Shown here: positions 1 through 5,345 of the stretch, piece after piece
Layout: every line of letters begins with the position of its first letter
How positions within the stretch are numbered: position 1 is the first letter of the stretch
Assembly: GCA_013816685.1 (NCBI GenBank)
Contig: JACDDX010000118.1
Location: 1 to 5,764 of the forward strand
From: Gemmatimonadales bacterium
Lineage (GTDB): Bacteria > Gemmatimonadota > Gemmatimonadetes > Gemmatimonadales > GWC2-71-9
Direction: 5' to 3'
DNA length: 5,764 bases
Notes under the pieces: model-generated
What the model was told of the DNA's origin: nothing
The model's database searches: none
What the model saw: only the letters and a program-made list of their open reading frames with translations
Translations under genes and position numbers: made by a program

Positions 1-155
1 CGCCCGCGTCCACCGGTCCTGGGTCCGCGCCCGCGCCGACCAAGGGCGGGCCGGCGGGCGTGGCGAAAACGCTCAAGTGCGGCGAGTGCGGAACGCTGAA
101 TCGTCCCACCGAGTGGTACTGCGAGCGCTGCGGCGCGGAGCTCGCTGCACTGTAA
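1..155 (+). CDS. C-terminal end of a zinc-ribbon protein (5' partial)
   Basis: Codons run in frame from position 3 to the TAA at 153-155, giving about 50 residues; the start lies outside the window. The visible part is a Pro/Ala/Gly/Thr-rich, low-complexity linker followed by a compact C-terminal zinc ribbon. The ribbon has two Cys-x2-Cys knuckles (CGEC and CERC) separated by ten residues, and the protein ends six residues after the glycine that follows the last cysteine. Such four-cysteine ribbons bind one zinc ion and are common as terminal tags on otherwise unrelated bacterial proteins, so the domain alone does not give a function. The gene converges on rpsT with a shared terminator between them. 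I do not recognise the full protein. The reading frame is well supported by the paired cysteines. Confidence 0.8.
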   Translation, partial: PASTGPGSAPAPTKGGPAGVAKTLKCGECGTLNRPTEWYCERCGAELAAL

Positions 156-205
156 GCGTTTGTGCGCCGGATCTCGCCTAGTGTTCCAGCCATTGCAGGC
201 ACAAC

Positions 206-230
206 AAAGGGCCGCGATGCGCGGCCCTTT
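206..230. terminator. Bidirectional intrinsic terminator between convergent genes
   Basis: A perfect inverted repeat of 11 bp (206-216 with 220-230) encloses a 3-base ATG loop. The stem is GC-rich in the middle with an AAA/TTT outer edge. Read on the − strand it is followed by TTTGTTGT, a fair U-rich tail for rpsT transcripts. On the + strand the run is only TTT, so termination of the zinc-ribbon gene may be weaker. It lies 51 bases after the + strand stop and 48 bases after the rpsT stop, where a shared terminator is expected. Confidence 0.88.
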
Positions 231-277
231 ACGACGCTCGGCGCCCGAGGCGCCGTTCCCCGATCGGACCTTTCGGC

Positions 278-529
278 TCAGGGCTGCTTGTTGAGCAGCT
301 TCGCGAGGCGGCTCTTCTGACGGGCGGCAGCGTTCGGGTGCACGATCTTCTTGCGCCCCGCACGGTCAAGCAGCCGGACCGCATCGGTGTATGCGGCCTG
401 GGCGGTTTCAGCGCTCGCCGTGCGGACCCGCTTGAGCGCGGTGCGGAGCTGGCTGCGCTGGGTACGGTTGTGCGCGGCGCGGGCCTCGGACTGACGCATG
501 CGCTTCTTGGCGGATTCGATACGGGGCAC
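278..529 (-). CDS. rpsT: 30S ribosomal protein bS20
   Basis: This gene encodes a small, very basic primary 16S rRNA-binding protein that helps assemble the 30S body. The 83-residue product has the family's hallmarks: an N-terminal IESAKKRMRQS block (residues 4-14), an Asn at 21 in the helix-turn region, RTALKRVRTA (29-38), LLDRAGRKKIVHPNAAARQKS (53-73) and a Lys-rich C-terminal helix. Length matches the usual 80-90 residues. I chose the GTG at 527-529 because it yields the family-typical Met-Pro-x-Ile-x-Ser-Ala-x-Lys-Arg start and has a GAGGTG Shine-Dalgarno just upstream. An in-frame GTG at 533-535 would add two residues (MAV-), but its only SD-like bases overlap or abut that codon. The gene appears monocistronic, with its own promoter (574-602) and a terminator at 206-230. 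In other bacteria bS20 represses its own translation; nothing in this leader proves that here. Confidence 0.97.
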   Translation of the reverse strand: MPRIESAKKRMRQSEARAAHNRTQRSQLRTALKRVRTASAETAQAAYTDAVRLLDRAGRKKIVHPNAAARQKSRLAKLLNKQP

Positions 530-532
530 GGC

Positions 533-538
533 CACCTC
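533..538 (-). promoter_or_regulatory. Shine-Dalgarno site deciding the rpsT start
   Basis: On the − strand this reads GAGGTG, a strong match to the anti-SD of 16S rRNA. The GAGG core ends five bases before the GTG at 527-529, a normal spacing. The last three bases are themselves an in-frame GTG that could be mistaken for the start. Confidence 0.6.
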
Positions 539-573
539 GGTGCACGGGACGATCAGCGGGAACGAGAGCGGGG

Positions 574-602
574 AAGATAGGGCGCGCGACTCGCAAGGTC
601 AA
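574..602 (-). promoter_or_regulatory. Sigma70-type promoter of rpsT
   Basis: On the − strand the −35 hexamer TTGACC (597-602) and −10 hexamer TATCTT (574-579) are separated by exactly 17 bases (580-596). Each differs from consensus at only one or two positions. Transcription would start near 566-568, giving a leader of roughly 38 bases before the rpsT start. The local AT-richness of the −10 stands out in GC-rich surroundings. Confidence 0.75.
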
Positions 603-615
603 GCGCAGCCCGGCT

Positions 616-643
616 TTGAGTTACTCCCGCCCGGTGTTACCAT
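616..643 (+). promoter_or_regulatory. Putative promoter of the protease–scpAB–rluB–moxR chain
   Basis: TTGAGT (616-621) and TACCAT (638-643) are spaced by 16 bases. Each matches 4 of 6 consensus positions. A start near 650 would leave a leader of about 20 bases before the proposed CTG start at 671. The element sits back to back with the rpsT promoter; the two −35 boxes are 13 bases apart. It is weaker than the rpsT promoter and is supported mainly by position. Confidence 0.45.
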
Positions 644-670
644 TCCGCCCTCTCGACCCGGGGCGCACGC

Positions 671-1366
671 CTGCAACAACAGCTCAGCGACTTCATTCTC
701 GCCTTCCCCATGCTCGTCTTCGGCATGGTGGCCCATGAGTACGCCCACGCCGCGGTCGCGCTGCAGCAGGGTGACGACACCGCCTACGCGCTGGGTCGGG
801 TGACTCTCAACCCGATCCCGCACATCGACCCCTGGATGAGCATCCTGATGCCCGCCCTGATCTTCTTCGGGTCGGGTGGCCGGTACACCTTCGGGGGCGC
901 CAGGCCGGTGCCGGTGAACTCCCGCAAATTCCGCAATTTCCGCCGGGGCGATATCCTGGTGTCGGCCGCGGGCGTGACCACCAACTTCCTGCTGGCACTG
1001 GTCTGGGCACTCGTCTTCGTGGTGCTCGGCCTGTTCGCGCGGTCGCTGCCCGATGCCGCCTCCGTGCTCGACACGGCGCAGCGGATGATGGTGCACGGCA
1101 TCTGGCTGAATCTGCTGCTCTGCTTCTTCAATCTGATTCCGCTGCCCCCGCTCGATGGCTCGCATCTGCTCTATCACGCGCTGCCGCCGAAGGCGGGCAC
1201 CTGGTACCGTGGACTGCAGCGGTTCGGCTATCTGCCGCTCTTCGCGCTGCTCTTCCTCTTCCGGCCCGTCATGTCGGTGCTGCTGACGCCCGCGATCAAG
1301 ATGATGTCACTGCTGGGCGGGCTCATCGCGCCGTACCAGGTGGGGCCGATCGCGGGGGCCTATTGA
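671..1366 (+). CDS. Site-2-type membrane zinc metalloprotease (peptidase M50 family)
   Basis: This is an intramembrane zinc protease of the compact S2P type, lacking PDZ or CBS domains, expected in the cytoplasmic membrane; its substrate is unknown. Residues are numbered from CTG 671. HEYAH (22-26) supplies two zinc ligands and the catalytic Glu, and NLIPLPPLDG (154-163) supplies the third ligand, Asp162. The family blocks GRVTLNPIPHIDP (42-54) and AGVTTN (100-105) are present. Hydrophobic helices lie near 8-21, 57-67, 97-123, 144-158 and 187-208. The start is uncertain. The first ATG (710) leaves only eight residues before HEYAH and no SD, whereas the upstream in-frame codons encode LSDFILAFP, which completes the first helix as in relatives. 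The only initiator-like codon there is CTG 671, seven bases after GGGG; no ATG, GTG or TTG occurs in frame back to the TGA at 617. The stop overlaps the scpA start by four bases. Family assignment is firm; the start is about 55% sure. Confidence 0.93.
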   Translation: MQQQLSDFILAFPMLVFGMVAHEYAHAAVALQQGDDTAYALGRVTLNPIPHIDPWMSILMPALIFFGSGGRYTFGGARPVPVNSRKFRNFRRGDILVSAAGVTTNFLLALVWALVFVVLGLFARSLPDAASVLDTAQRMMVHGIWLNLLLCFFNLIPLPPLDGSHLLYHALPPKAGTWYRGLQRFGYLPLFALLFLFRPVMSVLLTPAIKMMSLLGGLIAPYQVGPIAGAY

Positions 1367-2115
1367 CGGTGGTCGTGCGGGACGCACCCACGACGACGCT
1401 GGGCGCGGGGCCGGGGTTCGTCGTCCGCCTCGACGCGTTCTCCGGCCCGCTGGATCTGCTGCTGCATCTCCTGCGGGAGGAACAGCTCGAGATCTCCGAC
1501 ATCCCGATCGCACGGATCGCCGACCAGTTTCTCCAGGCGATCGGCGAGCTGGGACTGAATCAGGCGGCCGACTACCTCGACATGGCCAGCCGGCTGGTGC
1601 GCCTCAAGGCCCAGATGCTGCTGCCGCGCCGCACGGACGACGAGGGCTGGGAAGACCCCCGCGCGGAGCTGGTGCGCCGGCTGCTCGAGTACCAGCAGAT
1701 CCGGGAGATCGCCATCTGGCTCGGCCGCGCGAGCGAGCGTCGCGCCGCGCAGTTCGCGCGCGGTTACCTGCCGCCGCCGCCCGTGCTCCCGCCACCGCCA
1801 CTCGCGCTCGACCTGCTTGAGATGTTGCGGGCGATCGAGCGCGTCATTGCCGCCATTCCGTCGCCCGTTCTCCACAGGGTGGTGGCTCGCCCGCTCGACG
1901 TCGAGCAGGCGACGCGCCGCATCGAGGGGCTGCTCGACGAGCGCGCGGAGATCGGGTGGCTGGAGGCGCTGGGCGAGCGCCACTCGATCGTCGAGGTGCT
2001 GTCGACGCTGCTGGCCCTGCTTGAGCTCGCCCGGCGCGGCGTGCTGAGGCTCACCCAGCACGATCCCTTCTCACCCATGCGCATCCTCCGTGACACCACT
2101 CGCCCGGCTCATTGA
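1363..2115 (+). CDS. scpA: Segregation and condensation protein A (kleisin subunit of SMC–ScpAB)
   Basis: ScpA bridges the head and neck of the SMC dimer and binds a ScpB dimer, forming the bacterial condensin that organises and segregates the chromosome. The 250-residue product is of normal length. The N-terminal domain carries the kleisin signature FSGPLDLLLHLL (26-37), then IPIARIADQFL (48-58) and YLDMASRLVRLKAQMLLP (71-88), which form the helices that contact the SMC neck. EDPRAELVRRLLEY (97-110) follows. A Pro-rich stretch at 137-146 leads to the C-terminal winged helix (about 180-235) that binds the SMC head. The start is TTG 1363, whose last two bases begin the protease stop (TTGA overlap); GGGGG lies four bases upstream. 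GTG at 1369 or 1375 are alternatives costing two or four residues outside the conserved region. Confidence 0.96.
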   Translation: MTVVVRDAPTTTLGAGPGFVVRLDAFSGPLDLLLHLLREEQLEISDIPIARIADQFLQAIGELGLNQAADYLDMASRLVRLKAQMLLPRRTDDEGWEDPRAELVRRLLEYQQIREIAIWLGRASERRAAQFARGYLPPPPVLPPPPLALDLLEMLRAIERVIAAIPSPVLHRVVARPLDVEQATRRIEGLLDERAEIGWLEALGERHSIVEVLSTLLALLELARRGVLRLTQHDPFSPMRILRDTTRPAH

Positions 2116-2674
2116 GGCCGCGCTCTTCAGCGCCGCCCGGCCGCTCACCGTCGAGGAGCTCGGTGCCCTCGACCCCGACGCCACGACTGCCGACGTGCGC
2201 GTGGCGCTCGAACAGGTGCGCGAGCACTACGACTTCGAACAGCACGGCATCGAGCTCGTGGAGCTGGCGGGTGGGCACCAGATCCTCACCCGCGCCGTGC
2301 ACGCGGCCGCGATCGAGCGCGCGCAGTTCTCGGTCCGCGCTCCCAAGCTCACCGCCGCGGCGCTGGAGACGCTCGCCGTGATCGCGTACCGTCAACCGGT
2401 CGGTCGCGCCGAGATCGAGGAGATCCGTGGCGTGTCCGCGGGCGGCGTGCTGCGCTCACTGCAGGAACGCGGGTTGATCGAAGTCGTGGGGCGGAGCGAA
2501 GCCCTCGGCCGCCCCCTCCTCTACGGCACGGCCGCGGCCTTTCTCGAGCTGCTCGGCCTCCGCGACCTGGCCGATCTGCCCCGGGCGGACGAGCTGACCA
2601 TCGCCCTGCGCCCGCATCATCCGGAGCCGGAAGGCGCCGACGACGCCGCGGCGTACGTGGAGGCAGAGTCGTGA
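2090..2674 (+). CDS. scpB: Segregation and condensation protein B
   Basis: ScpB forms a dimer of tandem winged-helix proteins that binds the middle of ScpA and stabilises the SMC–kleisin ring. The product is 194 residues, within the usual range. The first winged helix starts with LIEAALFSAARPLTVEEL (7-24). The second carries the strongest signature, LETLAVIAYRQPVGRAEI (92-109), then EIRGVSAGGVLRSLQERGLI (111-130) and GRPLLYGT (140-147). FLELLGLRDLADLP follows (151-164), and then an acidic tail. The GTG start at 2090 lies inside scpA, a 26-base overlap, and gives the family-typical N-terminus. I see no SD; the bases before it are CTCC-rich. Translation probably depends on ribosomes finishing scpA. 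The stop overlaps the rluB start by four bases (GTGA). Confidence 0.96.
   Translation: MTPLARLIEAALFSAARPLTVEELGALDPDATTADVRVALEQVREHYDFEQHGIELVELAGGHQILTRAVHAAAIERAQFSVRAPKLTAAALETLAVIAYRQPVGRAEIEEIRGVSAGGVLRSLQERGLIEVVGRSEALGRPLLYGTAAAFLELLGLRDLADLPRADELTIALRPHHPEPEGADDAAAYVEAES
2659..2663 (+). promoter_or_regulatory. Ribosome binding site of rluB
   Basis: GGAGG, a perfect SD core, ends seven bases before GTG 2671. It favours that start over the in-frame ATG at 2680, which would be 16 bases away. It lies within the last codons of scpB. Confidence 0.7.
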
Positions 2675-3402
2675 GCGAGATGCGGCTGCAGCGGGCCCTC
2701 GCCCGCGCGGGTGTCGCGTCGCGCCGCGCGGCGGAGACGCTGATCGAAGCGGGACGGGTCAAGGTGGACGGCAAGGTCGCGACGCTCGGCATGAAGGTGG
2801 ATCCCGATCGGCAGCGCATTACCGTCGGCGGGCGGAGCGTCAAGTCGGTCGAACGGCGCTGGCTGGCCTTCCACAAGCCGCTCGGCGTGGTGACGACCGC
2901 CAGCGATGACGAGGGCCGCCGCACCGTTCTCGACATGATTCCGCGCTCGGCGGGGCTCACCTACGTCGGCCGACTCGACATGAACACCACCGGGCTGCTG
3001 CTGCTCACCACCGATGGCGACGCGGTGCACCGGCTGACCCATCCCAGCTACCGGGTCTCGCGGCGCTACACGGCGCTGGTCCACGGCCGCTCGACCGCCG
3101 AGATCACCGCGGCCGTCCGGGAGCGGCTGGTGATCGACGGGCGCGCGGTGACACCCTCGGCTGTGCGGGTCCGTCCCGGGAACGAGGGCCGCAGTATCCT
3201 GGACGTGACGCTCGAGGAAGGACGGAACCGGATTGTCCGGAAGTGGTGCGAAGCGATGGGACTGAAAGTGGATCGGTTGGCCCGGCTCTCGTATGGCCCG
3301 GTGCGTCTCGGCGAGTTGCCGGTCGGCCAGTCGCGCCCGCTGACGCCCCGTGAGGAATCGGCCCTGTACCAGGCGGTCGGGCTGAGCCCGGAGGCGCCAT
3401 GA
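2671..3402 (+). CDS. rluB: 23S rRNA pseudouridine synthase, RluB/RsuA family
   Basis: This enzyme isomerises a uridine in rRNA to pseudouridine; RluB members act on 23S rRNA during 50S maturation. The product is 243 residues. An S4 RNA-binding domain occupies about 4-50 (LQRALARAGVASRRAAETLI, 6-25, then GRVKVDGK, 28-35). The catalytic domain follows: FHKPLGVVTT (67-76), the active-site motif GRLDMNTTGLLLLTTDG (100-116) with catalytic Asp103, RRYTALVHG (131-139) and LEEGRNRIVRKW (181-192), the usual family order. Clustering with scpA/scpB is typical of the RluB branch and favours it over RsuA (16S) or RluE/F, but the exact target base is not shown by sequence. GTG start with good SD. The stop overlaps the moxR ATG by four bases (ATGA), coupling it to the next gene. 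Confidence 0.94.
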   Translation: MSEMRLQRALARAGVASRRAAETLIEAGRVKVDGKVATLGMKVDPDRQRITVGGRSVKSVERRWLAFHKPLGVVTTASDDEGRRTVLDMIPRSAGLTYVGRLDMNTTGLLLLTTDGDAVHRLTHPSYRVSRRYTALVHGRSTAEITAAVRERLVIDGRAVTPSAVRVRPGNEGRSILDVTLEEGRNRIVRKWCEAMGLKVDRLARLSYGPVRLGELPVGQSRPLTPREESALYQAVGLSPEAP

Positions 3403-4385
3403 CCGCCGTTCCGCAGCACGTCCCTCCCTCCACGGCCCCTCAGATCCCGGTGCAGCGGATCGTCAAGGAGGTCTCGAAGCGGATCGTGGGGCAGGACGCC
3501 ATGATCGAGCGCCTGCTCGTCGGCATGCTCACCGGCGGCCACATCCTGCTCGAGGGCGTGCCCGGGCTCGCCAAGACGCTCACGGTGAAGACGCTGGCCG
3601 AGATCATCCACGCGTCGTTCTCGCGCATCCAGTTCACGCCCGATCTGCTTCCGGCCGATGTCATTGGCACGATGGTGTACGATCAGAAGACCCAGGACTT
3701 CCACGTGAAGAAGGGTCCGCTGTTCGCCCAGATCATCCTGGCCGACGAGATCAATCGCGCGCCGGCAAAGGTGCAGGCCGCCCTGCTGGAGGCGATGCAG
3801 GAGAAGCAGGTGACGATCGGGGGCACCACCTTTCCGCTCGAGGAGCCGTTCCTCGTGCTGGCGACGCAGAACCCGATCGAGAGCGAGGGCACCTATCCGC
3901 TGCCCGAGGCACAGCTCGATCGGTTCATGCTCAAGGTGCGGGTCGATTACCCGACACGGGACGAGGAGAAGGAGGTACTCCTCCGGATCAGCGGAGGGCG
4001 GGAGATCACCGTCGAGCGGCTGCTCGATCCGGCCGCGATTCTCACGGCGCGCGCCGCCATCGCGGCGCTGCACATGGACCAGAAGATCGTGGACTACATC
4101 GTCGACCTGGTGCGCGCGACACGCGATCCGGGGACGGTCGGGCTCGCCGATCTGCGGCCGCTGATCGCGTTCGGCGGGTCGCCGCGCGCCTCGATCGCGC
4201 TGGCGCAGGCGGCGCGCGCGCACGCCTTTCTGCGGGGGCGCACCTACGTGGTGCCCGACGACGTCCGCGCGCTCGCGGCCGATGTGCTGCGCCATCGGAT
4301 TGTGCTCACCTTCGAGGCGGAAGCGGAAGACCTCAGCACCGACGACGTGGTGCGCCGCGTGCTCGCCGCGCTCCGCGTCCCCTGA
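3399..4385 (+). CDS. MoxR-family AAA+ ATPase
   Basis: MoxR ATPases are cytoplasmic hexameric chaperone-like machines that work with vWA-domain proteins, often to mature enzymes or respond to envelope or oxidative stress. The 328-residue product is of normal length. After a short Pro-rich N-terminus it shows IVGQDAMIERLLVGML (29-44), Walker A GVPGLAKT (53-60, Lys59) and QFTPDLLPADVIGT (78-91). Walker B is ILADEINRAP (113-122, Asp116-Glu117), sensor 1 is in ATQNPIE (155-161), and the arginine finger is in LDRF (173-176). The lid domain carries GGSPRAS (259-265), with Arg263 as the likely sensor-2 residue. All catalytic residues are present. The ATG overlaps the rluB stop; GGAGG (3390-3394) lies only four bases upstream, a slightly short spacing. 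The downstream DUF58 gene is its usual partner. The symbol moxR is a family label and function is not predicted beyond that. Confidence 0.95.
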   Translation: MTAVPQHVPPSTAPQIPVQRIVKEVSKRIVGQDAMIERLLVGMLTGGHILLEGVPGLAKTLTVKTLAEIIHASFSRIQFTPDLLPADVIGTMVYDQKTQDFHVKKGPLFAQIILADEINRAPAKVQAALLEAMQEKQVTIGGTTFPLEEPFLVLATQNPIESEGTYPLPEAQLDRFMLKVRVDYPTRDEEKEVLLRISGGREITVERLLDPAAILTARAAIAALHMDQKIVDYIVDLVRATRDPGTVGLADLRPLIAFGGSPRASIALAQAARAHAFLRGRTYVVPDDVRALAADVLRHRIVLTFEAEAEDLSTDDVVRRVLAALRVP

Positions 4386-4446
4386 TCCAGCGGGCCGTGC
4401 GCCGGCGCCCGCTACGGCCGCGTCCCGCACAGCCGTCCATCCTGCC

Positions 4447-5331
4447 ATGTCGGTATCTCCCGAGATCCTGAAGCAGGTCAGGGCGATCGAGCTCCGCACC
4501 CGGGGGCTCGTCGGCTCCCTGTTCGCCGGCGAATACCGTTCGGTCTTTAGAGGCCAGGGAATGGAGTTCGCCGAGGTGCGCGCCTACGAGGCGGGCGACG
4601 ACATCCGGGCCATCGACTGGAACGTCACCGCTCGCCTCGGAAGTCCGTTTGTCAAGACCTTTACCGAAGAGCGCGAGCTCACCCTCATGCTGCTGGTGGA
4701 TCAGAGCGGCTCGACCCGCTTCGGCGAGCCGGTGACGAAAGCCGCGCTGTCGGTCGAGGTGGCCGCCGTGCTCGCGCTCGCCGCCGCCTACCACACCGAC
4801 CGGGTGGGAGCGCTGCTCTTCGCCGACGAGATCGAGCGGGTGATCCCGCCACGGAAGGGCCGCCGCCACGCGCTTCGCGTCATTCGTGACCTTGTGGCAT
4901 TCGAGCCGGCGGGCCGCCGCACCAATCTCGCCGCCAGCCTGTCCTACGCCAGCCGGCTGCTCCGCCACCGGAGCGTCGTCGTCGTCCTCTCCGATTTCAT
5001 CGCCGAAGGCTGGGAGCGCCCGCTCCGCCGCCTGGCCGCACGGCACGACGTCGTCGCCATCATGGTCGACGATCCGCGCGAGTCCGCGCTGCCGGCCTCC
5101 GGCTGGATCGAGATCGAGGATGCGGAGTCGGGGCGGCGCGTGCTGGTGGATACCGGAAGCCGCGAGGTCCGCCGCCGGCTCGCCGAGCTGGCCGACGGCC
5201 GGCGGCATGATCGTGGGCGGATGCTTGCCGCTGCGGGCGCCGATCAGTTGAGTCTCACCACCGGCGCCGACTACGCCCTGCCGCTCCGCCGCGCCTTCGC
5301 CGCGCGCGCCCGCAGGCTGCACCGCGCATGA
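4447..5331 (+). CDS. DUF58 protein with von Willebrand A-type fold
   Basis: DUF58 proteins are encoded next to MoxR ATPases and are thought to act as their vWA-type adaptors; no enzymatic activity is known. The 294-residue product is complete. The N-terminal signature includes LRTRGLVGSLFAGEYRSVFRG (16-36), MEFAEVRAYEAGDDIRAIDWN (39-59) and VKTFTEERELT (69-79). The vWA part follows, with a complete metal-binding (MIDAS) set: DQSGS (Asp85, Ser87, Ser89), Thr159 in RRTNL, and Asp183 in LSDF. There are no transmembrane segments, so it is probably cytoplasmic or recruited to the membrane by neighbours. ATG 4447 gives the expected N-terminus; the open frame extends upstream, but those codons encode unconserved Ala/Pro/Arg-rich sequence. 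A 61-base gap separates it from the MoxR gene and no SD is visible, the only such break in the chain. Confidence 0.93.
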   Translation: MSVSPEILKQVRAIELRTRGLVGSLFAGEYRSVFRGQGMEFAEVRAYEAGDDIRAIDWNVTARLGSPFVKTFTEERELTLMLLVDQSGSTRFGEPVTKAALSVEVAAVLALAAAYHTDRVGALLFADEIERVIPPRKGRRHALRVIRDLVAFEPAGRRTNLAASLSYASRLLRHRSVVVVLSDFIAEGWERPLRRLAARHDVVAIMVDDPRESALPASGWIEIEDAESGRRVLVDTGSREVRRRLAELADGRRHDRGRMLAAAGADQLSLTTGADYALPLRRAFAARARRLHRA

Positions 5332-5345
5332 CAGCGCCCGCGTGA
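5328..5345 (+). other. Five-codon minigene bridging the DUF58 gene and the next gene
   Basis: ATG 5328 overlaps the DUF58 stop in the classic ATGA arrangement and encodes only MTAPA before TGA 5343-5345. That TGA overlaps a GTG (5342-5344) as GTGA, and this GTG opens the long downstream frame. A ribosome ending DUF58 could start here, stop, and restart on the GTG. Alternatively, a single missing base (CGG read as CG) has split one gene. Both readings fit the sequence. Confidence 0.4.

Noticed and set aside
498..803. 101-codon + strand frame across the promoter region
   Set aside because: It starts opposite rpsT, crosses both predicted promoters, and its Ser/Pro/Thr/Arg-rich product has no domain; out of frame with the protease.
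599..1177. 192-codon open frame on the − strand opposite the protease gene
   Set aside because: Composition is Gln/Glu/His/Arg-rich shadow sequence opposite a clear HEYAH protease, and it would run through both predicted promoters.
4391..4411. Possible hairpin CGGGC...GCCCG in the gap after the MoxR gene
   Set aside because: The stem is only 5 bp with no U-tract, as expected by chance in such GC-rich DNA; not a credible terminator.
4282..4446. Upstream extension of the DUF58 reading frame into the MoxR gene
   Set aside because: The extra 55 residues lie in the wrong frame of a clearly coding MoxR C-terminus and then in unconserved Ala/Pro/Arg-rich sequence; family similarity begins right after ATG 4447.
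3066..4499. 477-codon open frame on the − strand opposite rluB and the MoxR gene
   Set aside because: It is the antisense shadow of two well-supported genes. High GC removes stop codons, and the translation is rich in Arg, His, Asp and Gly without any recognisable domain.
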